A stretch of DNA of 64,000 nucleotides, taken from the NCBI GenBank assembly GCA_003862155.1, contig QOUV01000008.1, positions 24,823-88,822 on the forward strand, given 5' to 3'. Made by a program: the position numbers and the translations under genes. Under the pieces are notes generated by a model. The model saw nothing but the letters and a program-made list of their open reading frames with translations. It was not told where the DNA came from and did not search any database. The stretch comes from Lachnospiraceae bacterium. GTDB taxonomy: Bacteria; Bacillota; Clostridia; Lachnospirales; Lachnospiraceae. How positions within the stretch are numbered: the stretch's first letter is position 1; each line of letters starts with the position of its first letter. Positions 9,573 to 16,359 of the stretch are shown here, in pieces.

Positions 9573-9934
9573 CAGCCAATAACCTTTTTCACTGCTTCAA
9601 GTACTCGCTCTGCCTGGAAAGGCTTAACGATAAAGTCCTTGGCACCTGACTGAATAGCTTCAATAACCATGGCCTGCTGACCCATGGCTGAACACATGAT
9701 AACCTGTGCATTAGGATCCTTTGCACGGATACCTTTAAGGGCACCGATACCATCCATCTCAGGCATAGTGATATCCATAAGTACGAGATCAGGTTTGGTC
9801 TCTGTGTATAACTCGATAGCTTTTACACCGTTCTCTGCCTCACCTACTACGTTATAGCCATTCTTCGTAAGGATATCTTTGATCATCATCCTCATGAATG
9901 CTGCATCGTCACAGATAAGTATGTTTTTTCCCAT
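9572..9934 (-). CDS. cheY: CheY, chemotaxis response regulator
   Basis: A 120-residue single receiver domain. All active-site residues are visible: D9-D10 (ICDDAAF), the phospho-acceptor Asp in LMDITMPEMDG, the conserved Ser in MCSAMG and the Lys in IVKPF. CheY-P binds the N-terminal peptides of FliM and FliY, encoded just upstream, to change motor rotation. This intact receiver contrasts with the degenerate one in the CheB-like protein at the end of the cluster. Confidence 0.97.
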   Translation of the reverse strand: MGKNILICDDAAFMRMMIKDILTKNGYNVVGEAENGVKAIELYTETKPDLVLMDITMPEMDGIGALKGIRAKDPNAQVIMCSAMGQQAMVIEAIQSGAKDFIVKPFQAERVLEAVKKVIG

Positions 9935-9959
9935 TTTGTCATCTCCTTGTTATTTGACC

Positions 9960-11126
9960 TTACTTTACTATCTCGGTAATACGAACTCCGAAAGACTCTT
10001 CGATGACGACTACCTCACCTTTTGCTACATATTTACCATTCACAAGGACATCCACCGGCTCTCCGGCTATCTTGTTCAGCTCGATAATAGTACCTGGAGC
10101 GAACTCTAGGATGTCTTTTATGGATTTGTGCGTTCTGCCAAGCTCTACCGTCACTTCAAGTGGAACGTCCATAATCAGGTTGATATTTTCATTTGCCAGC
10201 TGCGGGGTAATATTCGACGCAAATGGTGTGAACTGGGCCTGCTGAACGTTCACAGTATTTTGTACGGGCTGAGACGGTGGAGGCGGCATACTGCCCGGAT
10301 TCTGCTGCATATACTGCTGTGCTCCATTATTATTAACTGGATTCTGATTCTGTACTGGCTGCTGCGGCTGTGGCTGTGTCTCAACAGGAGGCGGAGTAAA
10401 GTTCATATCGTCTGCAGTAGACTGTGAATCTTCCTGCATATTCTTTGCCACCAGTGAACACATCTCTTTTGCAAGGCTGATAGGATACAGCTGCATCATC
10501 TTTGAATCAACCAGATCTCCAATCAGCATCTTAAAACTTATCAGTACAAAAGATCCTTCAAGGAAAGAATCAATATCTCCTCCGTTGACCTGTTCGTGCA
10601 GATCAATAAGATCTGACTGCGGTGGTGAGATATCGACTGTCATATTCAGCATAGAGGAAAGTGCTGTAGATGCTGAACCCATCATCTGGTTCATGGCCTC
10701 TGAAATAGCTGACAGATGAAGCTCGGTGATCTCTCCGTCGACCTTGGTTCCATCGCCACCCATCATCAGGTCCGTGATGATCTTTACATCGTTTTCTTTA
10801 AGTATAAGGATATTGCTTCCGTTTAGTCCTCGGGTATAACTGATCTTTACCATGACGCAAGGGCGCTCGTACAAACCTACGATGTCATCCCAAGTCGCCA
10901 TTGAGACTACTGGAGTAGAAATCTCAACTTTTTTATTCACCAGGGAGAATAAAGTGGTAGCCGCAGTTCCCATGCTGATGTTCGCGACTTCACCGATGGT
11001 ATCCTTTTCCTGATCGGAAAGAGTATCTGCACTATTTGGTGCTCCTGCAGCGGCGTTTCCGCCATCGCCTGAAGCATTATTCAGGAGTGCATCAATCTCA
11101 TCCTGAGATATCGTGGTATCTCCCAT
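9960..11126 (-). CDS. fliY: FliY, flagellar switch protein with CheC-type CheY-P phosphatase domain fused to FliN
   Basis: A 388-residue protein. An N-terminal CheY-binding peptide (ISQDEIDALL) is followed by a CheC-like domain with both phosphatase signatures, DTIGEVAN near residue 45 and SAISEAMN near residue 145. A Pro/Gln/Asn-rich linker (about 240-295) leads to the C-terminal FliN/SpoA domain (MDVPLEVTVELGRT). It forms the lower C-ring and can dephosphorylate CheY-P. ATG 11126 is chosen over ATG 11153 because it follows the fliM stop by one base and has an AGGAAGAAGG Shine-Dalgarno; the upstream ATG has none and would overlap fliM. Confidence 0.96.
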   Translation of the reverse strand: MGDTTISQDEIDALLNNASGDGGNAAAGAPNSADTLSDQEKDTIGEVANISMGTAATTLFSLVNKKVEISTPVVSMATWDDIVGLYERPCVMVKISYTRGLNGSNILILKENDVKIITDLMMGGDGTKVDGEITELHLSAISEAMNQMMGSASTALSSMLNMTVDISPPQSDLIDLHEQVNGGDIDSFLEGSFVLISFKMLIGDLVDSKMMQLYPISLAKEMCSLVAKNMQEDSQSTADDMNFTPPPVETQPQPQQPVQNQNPVNNNGAQQYMQQNPGSMPPPPSQPVQNTVNVQQAQFTPFASNITPQLANENINLIMDVPLEVTVELGRTHKSIKDILEFAPGTIIELNKIAGEPVDVLVNGKYVAKGEVVVIEESFGVRITEIVK

Positions 11127-11127
11127 C

Positions 11128-12108
11128 CTAACCTTCTTCCTCTCGTATAACATTTGTTACCCTGACTGCATACTTATTATCATAAGTACCGGGAAGGGCA
11201 TTGAACTTCTTTATAGACCCGACATAGACATCGAGTTCATCATCTGCTTTTTTGTCAAGTCTTATAATATCACCATTCTGCAATGAAATAAAGTCATTAA
11301 CGCTGATGGTGGAATTACCTAAAACTGCAGTAACAGGAACCTGCGTTTTCTGGATAAGCTTTTCCATGTCTTCGGTAAAGGCCTTGTCATTCTGTTCCTG
11401 CATATTCGAGAACCAGAACTTCGTGTTCAGCTTATCCATAACCGGCTCTAAGGTAATGTAAGGAAGACAGATATTCATCATACCTTCAACATCGCCAATC
11501 TTCAAATTCATCGTCACTATGGCGATCATCTCAGCCGGAGAAATAATCTGGGCGAACTGTGAGTTCGTCTCTATCCTGTTCAGCTTCGGATGTATATCAC
11601 ACACATTCTGCCACGGCTCACGCAGCAACTCGACACAGGTATTTAAAACACGCTGAATGATCAGGATCTCTATCTCCGAGAAATCTCTTTCCTTCTCAAG
11701 TGGTTCACCCTCGCCTCCAAGCATACGGTCCACGATCGCAAATCCAAGACTTGTGCCCATGTCCATAATAATGTTTCCCTTAAGAGGCTCAACATCAACT
11801 ATACTTAAAAGAACAGGGTTCGATAGAGAGTTCGTAAACTCCTGATATGTAACGGCTTCCGAGTTCATGACATCGGCCTGTACATTCTTGCGGAGATATA
11901 CCGGAAGGTTGGTCGAAAGAAGCCTGCCATAGTGTTCAAATATGACTTCGAGTGTCCTCAGGTGTTCCTTAGAGAATTTCGACGGCCTGGAGAAATCGTA
12001 ATCCTTAACAGGCGGTTCCTGCGGCTTTACATCATCGACATCCACCTCGCCATTGTTCATGGCGTTTAACAGCTTGTCGATTTCTTCCTGGGAGAGGACA
12101 TCACTCAT
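11128..12108 (-). CDS. fliM: FliM, flagellar motor switch protein
   Basis: A 326-residue protein of family-typical length. The N-terminal CheY-P-binding peptide is LSQEEIDKLLNAM. The middle CheC-like domain (about 45-230) contains the GEGEPLEKERDFSEIE segment and the C-terminal SpoA domain ends in YAVRVTNV. FliM links FliG to FliY in the C-ring. It lies between fliL and fliY in the canonical order. Confidence 0.97.
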   Translation of the reverse strand: MSDVLSQEEIDKLLNAMNNGEVDVDDVKPQEPPVKDYDFSRPSKFSKEHLRTLEVIFEHYGRLLSTNLPVYLRKNVQADVMNSEAVTYQEFTNSLSNPVLLSIVDVEPLKGNIIMDMGTSLGFAIVDRMLGGEGEPLEKERDFSEIEILIIQRVLNTCVELLREPWQNVCDIHPKLNRIETNSQFAQIISPAEMIAIVTMNLKIGDVEGMMNICLPYITLEPVMDKLNTKFWFSNMQEQNDKAFTEDMEKLIQKTQVPVTAVLGNSTISVNDFISLQNGDIIRLDKKADDELDVYVGSIKKFNALPGTYDNKYAVRVTNVIREEEG

Positions 12109-12126
12109 GATACCACCCCATTTTCT

Positions 12127-12672
12127 TTACTGGTAAATAACATTGGTAAATGAAACACCTACTACAAAATCTTTGTCAAAGAGCTTCTGCTCTGCCTTCG
12201 TGCAGGCATCTATAACAGTCTGCTGATTGTTCTGCATCTGAGTCACAGTATACTGAGAAACTGTCTGCTGGATAGCCTGTGAAACCTGGCCGGCTGCTGA
12301 ACCCGACTCATTTGTCAGTGCAGCGTAGTTAACCTTGTAACTTTTAGCCTTGGAATTCATAATAAGCTGGGCCTTGATGACGGCGACGTGGTTCTTTCCG
12401 TCTGTAGACTTTAAGTTGATCGTAAGGCCATCGTCTCCGCCGATAGCTATCATAGTCTGATCTGCAATAGATACCTTCTGATCGGAATTACCTTCTCCAT
12501 TGCTGGCAGTAGCTGAACCGTTCTGATCGAGATCGATCGCCGAAGCCACCTTCGAGACCAGTGAATTCACATTCTTTACTTCTGGAAGTATAGCAACAGC
12601 AAGTATCGCTGTAAGCAGAAGATTTATAAGGACTAACGCCAGAGTTACCATCGTGAGTAAACTTTTCTTCAT
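12127..12672 (-). CDS. fliL: FliL, flagellar basal-body/stator-associated protein
   Basis: A 181-residue protein with one N-terminal membrane helix (about residues 8-30), a Ser/Asn/Gly-rich linker and a stomatin-like extracytoplasmic FliL domain. FliL rings surround stator units and support torque. Sequence similarity within the family is weak, so position between motB and fliM and topology carry much of the call. The C-terminus (VGVSFTNVIYQ) fits the family. Confidence 0.9.
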   Translation of the reverse strand: MKKSLLTMVTLALVLINLLLTAILAVAILPEVKNVNSLVSKVASAIDLDQNGSATASNGEGNSDQKVSIADQTMIAIGGDDGLTINLKSTDGKNHVAVIKAQLIMNSKAKSYKVNYAALTNESGSAAGQVSQAIQQTVSQYTVTQMQNNQQTVIDACTKAEQKLFDKDFVVGVSFTNVIYQ

Positions 12673-12693
12673 CTAAAAACTCTCTTTCTTCCT

Positions 12694-13599
12694 CTATCTC
12701 TTTGAATAATATGAGTTATAAATCTTTATCTCTACTCTTCTGTTGCGGGCTCTGCCTTCCGGAGTCTTGTTGCTGGCTACCGGATCGTATTCTCCTCTGC
12801 CGGAGCTGTAGATGTGCGAAGCTTTTACAGAAGAATACTGTCTGATATCGTTTGCCACGTTCAGAGCTCTGTACGCTGAAAGAACGTTGTTGTCTTCGTA
12901 CTTAGCAGAATGTATCGGAACATTGTCCGTATGACCTTCGACCTCTATAAGTGAATCCTTATAGTTATTTAAAATCTGGCTTATCTTCTGAACGATAGGA
13001 CGAGCATCGGCTTTAAGTTCGGCCTTTCCTGAGTCAAACAAAAATGCACCGTTTAACGTCAACCTGACATACTGTCCATTGAAATCTATCTCTACGTTGT
13101 CTTGAATTCCATTGCTCTTAAGCTGTTTTTCGATGTTCTGGGACATCTTCTCGGATTCCTTTAGAGACTGCTCTTCAACAGTCTTCTTGGCCTCCTCCTC
13201 CGAGTTCTTCTTATTCTGCTCGGACTTCGAAGTACCCCCAGTAGCGTCACCTGTCGCTGTCGTTTTTCCAGACTGGCCATTATTTTTGCTGTTTCCCGAC
13301 TGGTTCCCGGTCTCATTTGCAGCCTTTGTAAGAGCCTTTCCGAAATAATTCGCTATCTCAGGGAGCTGTGTCATGCCGTTTGATATAAGAATACCATCCG
13401 ACAGATTACTGCCACCAGACGGCAGTATCGAAAACGCCTGGTTAACTGACTGTGCCACTGATTCAATCTTGGACTGTGTCAGTGTAGACATAGAGAACAG
13501 CAACACGAAGAAACAAAGCAGGAGATTCATCAGATCTGAGAAAGTCGACTGCCATAGAGGGAAGGTTTTGGGAGGCTCAGGAGGTTTCTTGAAAGCCAT
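12694..13599 (-). CDS. motB: MotB, stator protein with OmpA-type peptidoglycan-binding domain
   Basis: A 301-residue protein. One membrane helix (about 20-42) carries the ion-binding Asp22 in FSDLMNLLLCFF. A Ser/Asn/Glu/Lys-rich linker (about 85-155) is longer than usual, and the OmpA-like domain ends the protein (EGHTDNVPIH, RARNRRVEIKIY). The stator couples ion flow to rotation and anchors to peptidoglycan. It overlaps motA by one base (TAATG). The coupling ion (proton or sodium) cannot be told safely from this sequence. Confidence 0.96.
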   Translation of the reverse strand: MAFKKPPEPPKTFPLWQSTFSDLMNLLLCFFVLLFSMSTLTQSKIESVAQSVNQAFSILPSGGSNLSDGILISNGMTQLPEIANYFGKALTKAANETGNQSGNSKNNGQSGKTTATGDATGGTSKSEQNKKNSEEEAKKTVEEQSLKESEKMSQNIEKQLKSNGIQDNVEIDFNGQYVRLTLNGAFLFDSGKAELKADARPIVQKISQILNNYKDSLIEVEGHTDNVPIHSAKYEDNNVLSAYRALNVANDIRQYSSVKASHIYSSGRGEYDPVASNKTPEGRARNRRVEIKIYNSYYSKR

Positions 13600-14396
13600 T
13601 AAGCTTCACCGCCCTTCTCATCTCCTACTGCTACAGAAGCCCTGTCTGCTGGCGGAAGGAAGGTCTTAAGCTTCTCTTCGATTACTCTTGGGTTCTCACC
13701 AGCCTGTATAGAAAGCAGTCCCTCAACTACAAGTGTCTTTATAGAAATCTCGTTATCTGTGTTTACCTTCAGCTTATTCTCAATAGGCTGGCAGATCCAG
13801 TTCGCGATAAGTGATCCGTAGAATGTGGTAATAAGGGCAACAGCCATATTCGGTCCGATAGTAGATGCATCCTGCAGATCCTTAAGCATGTTGATAAGTC
13901 CGATCAGAGTACCGATCATACCCCAGGCAGGACCCTGGGCAGCCCAGAAATCAAACATTCCTATGATAACCTGATGTCTCGAATACATCGAGTTCATATC
14001 GTTCTCAAGTATAGATCTGACAAGGTCGGCATCAGTACCATCTACGATAAGCAGGAGGCCCTTCTTCATAAACTCGTCGTCGAGGCTGTTCGCAGTCTCC
14101 TCAAGTGTAAGAAGGCCTTCCTTTCGGGCTACGTTTGCCATATCTATAATCTGTGTGATAACTTTCTTTGGGTCACTGTTCTTAGGCTCCTGTACAGCCT
14201 GTTTGATACCATTCTTGAAACTGTTGATAAGATCTGGAAGTTTCATACTGGTAAGCAGTGATGAAAGAGATCCTCCAATAGTAATGATGATAGAAGGAAC
14301 ATCTATATATGAATTCACGGAAGCACCTGAAGAAATGATTCCGTAAAGGGTCATACAAATACCTAAAACAAGACCAATTAACGTTGATAAATCCAA
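13599..14396 (-). CDS. motA: MotA, stator ion-channel protein (TTG start)
   Basis: A 265-residue protein with four membrane segments and the conserved GPAWGMIGTLIGLINML stretch that includes the channel Pro. Length and motifs are typical. Initiation is at TTG 14396: there is no ATG before the conserved first helix, and an AGGGGG Shine-Dalgarno lies about 6-7 bases upstream. It is the first gene after a terminator and a separate promoter, so stators and everything downstream can be transcribed apart from the hook/rod genes. Confidence 0.95.
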   Translation of the reverse strand: MDLSTLIGLVLGICMTLYGIISSGASVNSYIDVPSIIITIGGSLSSLLTSMKLPDLINSFKNGIKQAVQEPKNSDPKKVITQIIDMANVARKEGLLTLEETANSLDDEFMKKGLLLIVDGTDADLVRSILENDMNSMYSRHQVIIGMFDFWAAQGPAWGMIGTLIGLINMLKDLQDASTIGPNMAVALITTFYGSLIANWICQPIENKLKVNTDNEISIKTLVVEGLLSIQAGENPRVIEEKLKTFLPPADRASVAVGDEKGGEA

Positions 14397-14448
14397 TTTT
14401 ATGCCCCCTGAGGTCTATTGTTTGTACACATAAAAAACACCATATAAT

Positions 14449-14477
14449 ATATTACTAGATTGCAGTGCGTTTGTCCA
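14449..14477 (-). promoter_or_regulatory. Candidate sigma-A-type promoter for motA and downstream genes
   Basis: On the minus strand TGGACA (14477-14472), a 17-base spacer and TAATAT (14454-14449) lie about 50 bases before the motA TTG start and downstream of the flgD terminator. The -35 is 5 of 6 and the -10 is 4 of 6 against consensus. No convincing sigma-28 motif was found in this gap. Confidence 0.5.
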
Positions 14478-14617
14478 CTTTTTTAGTAAATTTTTGTGTA
14501 AGATTTTTATACAATATACTAGAATTAGTAGTTTTCGTTTCGCACTGACGGCTTATTGCAACATCAATCAATGAATATATTCTATACTTTTTCACTAAAA
14601 AAATAAAGTAGGATTCT

Positions 14618-14672
14618 TAAAAAAAAATAAACCCATGCCCTTTTTCACTGTTCTGTGAAAAAATAACATGGG
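14618..14672 (-). terminator. Intrinsic terminator after flgD
   Basis: Read on the minus strand, a stem with CCCATG and TTTTTCAC arms pairs with GTGAAAAA and CATGGG around an AGAACA loop (14672-14632). A run of T with few interruptions follows (A-run 14618-14631 on the plus strand). It begins 13 bases after the flgD stop and ends the hook/rod transcription unit. Confidence 0.85.
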
Positions 14673-14685
14673 ATTTTCAGTTTCC

Positions 14686-15468
14686 TCAGGCCTTACCTGA
14701 ATCACCATTTACTGTGGTATCAGCTGTTTTTGTGTCTGATGCTGAATTCGTATTGGTTGAGGCTTTCGTAGTATCAGAAGCCTGATTTGTGTTAGAAGCA
14801 GTAGTATTTTTTTTGGATTTCCCGGTAAGAATATCTGCCCTTTTTACAAGATCCTCAATGGTCTGAACAGTAGTCTTAGGAATGAAAGACTGCTGATAAG
14901 TGGTCAGTGAGTTGTAAACTTTCTGAATATTATAGACAGATTCTGTATCTGCGACTGTCAGCTGGTTTACTGATGGAAGCTTTGCAAGCTCCTGATTTAT
15001 CGTATCTCTTATGGTCGTCGCTGTGTAGTAGTCGCTGTCCTTTACACCGGTGACATTGTCTATAGAGAAGTCGTCGTCGCCGATATGAAGCCAGGTAGAA
15101 CCGTCTTTTTTGAAGGTATATTCTACCTTTCCTGTGTGCTCTACTCCGTCGTCGTCAGTTGCTGTAGCAATCTGTCCGACAAGGGAATTTCCGCTCATTT
15201 TTTCAAAGGAAGTGGCCATATTTTCCACAGCTTCTACCTGTGAGAAAGATGCCATCTCTTTTAAGTACTCTGTATTGTCCGTAGGCTCAAGTGGGTTCTG
15301 GTACTTCATCTGAGCCACAAGGAGCTTCATGAACATATCCTTTGTCTGCTGTGTCTTAGATGTGGACTTCTCTGTTTTTGAATTTTCCTCAGCAGACTGA
15401 CTCTCTACATTGGCTACAGACTTGTTACCGGTTACCGCTCCATTGATTATCTGTGTTGTAACTGCCAT
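14686..15468 (-). CDS. flgD: FlgD-like hook-capping protein with surface-protein-like C-terminal extension
   Basis: A 260-residue protein. The N-terminal FlgD region is clear: FMKLLVAQMKYQNPLEPTDN and FSQVEAVENM. A short beta region (about 95-135) may be the reduced cap domain. The rest is unlike ordinary FlgD: residues about 140-205 read as a helical motif (LTVADTESVY, YNSLTTYQQSFI, LVKRADIL) that resembles repeats in clostridial cell-surface proteins, followed by a Thr/Ser/Asn/Lys-rich tail. FlgD caps the growing hook and is required for FlgE polymerisation. It is the last gene before the terminator. Confidence 0.9.
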   Translation of the reverse strand: MAVTTQIINGAVTGNKSVANVESQSAEENSKTEKSTSKTQQTKDMFMKLLVAQMKYQNPLEPTDNTEYLKEMASFSQVEAVENMATSFEKMSGNSLVGQIATATDDDGVEHTGKVEYTFKKDGSTWLHIGDDDFSIDNVTGVKDSDYYTATTIRDTINQELAKLPSVNQLTVADTESVYNIQKVYNSLTTYQQSFIPKTTVQTIEDLVKRADILTGKSKKNTTASNTNQASDTTKASTNTNSASDTKTADTTVNGDSGKA

Positions 15469-15504
15469 TTACCCGTCTCCTTGTAAAAATAAAACGTAAC
15501 CTGT

Positions 15505-15897
15505 TCAGACGATCACAGCGCCATCGATATTCGTAAATGCTTTCTCCTTTGACTCATTACTGTCTAAGGCAGTGATAACAGTCTGTGAAGGAACGTTTAC
15601 GATAAAAGCGAGTGAATCCATAAGAACAAGTGAATTCTTGATATCCTTCTCTTCCGCCTTTTTTAATCCATCCGAAAGCCGACCGGTCTGCTCTGCTGAG
15701 AGACTTATATCTCTCTGGGCCAGCCTTTCGGAGGCGTGTTTTGAGAAACGGAGCCCGTCTGTCTCCTGGCTTGCTGCCTTTTCGAGAACTGACTGGAAAC
15801 TGTCGGCCTCCGTGCCTTTATTTGTCTTCTTAGGAGAATTGATCCCGTATGTGTCACGAATCTGCTCTATAGAAGTAAATCCTTTAATTCCGTTCAT
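15505..15897 (-). CDS. Flagellar operon protein of the TIGR02530 type
   Basis: A 130-residue protein of a family found only in Firmicutes flagellar operons beside flgD and flgE; its biochemical role is not known to me. The conserved block LRFSKHASERLAQRDISLS and the C-terminal LAFIVNVPSQTVITAL are visible. ATG 15897 is preferred over GTG 15906, because an AAGGAGGTG Shine-Dalgarno ends a few bases upstream of the ATG and contains the GTG itself. The 118-bp tandem repeat lies directly upstream of this ribosome-binding site. Confidence 0.88.
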   Translation of the reverse strand: MNGIKGFTSIEQIRDTYGINSPKKTNKGTEADSFQSVLEKAASQETDGLRFSKHASERLAQRDISLSAEQTGRLSDGLKKAEEKDIKNSLVLMDSLAFIVNVPSQTVITALDSNESKEKAFTNIDGAVIV

Positions 15898-15914
15898 GAA
15901 GCACACCTCCTTTC

Positions 15915-16358
15915 GTTACGCTTCGCTCGCTTTCGCTAATCTCGAAGAACGACCTCGCTTCGGGCTCGGCCTACGCTATGCTTGTCCTCACCTCGAAGCT
16001 TTCGACAAAGAAGTTCTTCTCGCTAAGCTCAAACTTCGCTTCGCTCGTTTTCGCTAATCTCGAAGAACGACCTCGCTTCGGGTTCGGCCTACGCTGCGCT
16101 TGTCCTCACCTCGAAGCTTTCGACAAAGAAGTTCTTCTCGCTAAGCTCAAACTTCGCTTCGCTCGTTTTCGCTAATCTCGAAGAACGACCTCGCTTCGGG
16201 TTCGGCCTACGCTGCGCTTGTCCTCACCTCGAAGCTTTCGACAAAGAAGTTCTTCTCGCTAAGCTCAAACTTCGCTTCGCTCGTTTTCGCTAATCTCGAA
16301 GAACGACCTCGCTTCGGGTTCGGCCTACGCTGCGCTTGTCCTCACCTCGAAGCTTTCG
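15915..16358. repeat. 118-bp tandem repeat, 3.8 copies, filling the flgE-TIGR02530 gap
   Basis: Units start at 15915, 16033, 16151 and 16269; the last is cut at 16358, two bases before the flgE stop codon. Marker words such as CGAAGAACGA recur exactly 118 bases apart (15943, 16061, 16179, 16297). Copies 2 and 3 appear identical. Copy 1 differs at a few positions (GGGCTCGG for GGGTTCGG, GCTATGC for GCTGCGC, and its first bases). The unit is rich in GCTTCG/CGAAGC words. 118 is not a multiple of 3, so it is not a coding repeat, and there are no unique spacers as in CRISPR. Confidence 0.97.
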
Positions 16359-16359
16359 G

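Larger units (their letters stand above)
14397..14685. other. Intergenic region between flgD and motA; no flbD gene
   Basis: This 289-base AT-rich gap holds the flgD terminator (14618-14672) and the motA promoter (14449-14477). In many Firmicutes a short flbD gene precedes motA. All frames of this gap were read and no flbD-like ORF was found. The bases between 14478 and 14617 show nothing else recognisable. Confidence 0.75.

Noticed and set aside
14478..14617. Sigma-28 promoter before motA
   Set aside because: The nearest match (around the GCCGTC word on the minus strand near 14545) departs too far from GCCGATAA.
15572..16175. Plus-strand ORFs of 161 and 65 codons running through the tandem repeat
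   Set aside because: They arise because the 118-bp unit is open in more than one frame. The period is not divisible by 3, there is no ribosome-binding site, and part of one ORF lies antisense to the TIGR02530 gene.
15915..16358. CRISPR-like array
   Set aside because: The unit repeats without any unique spacers and is 118 bp long; no cas genes are present.
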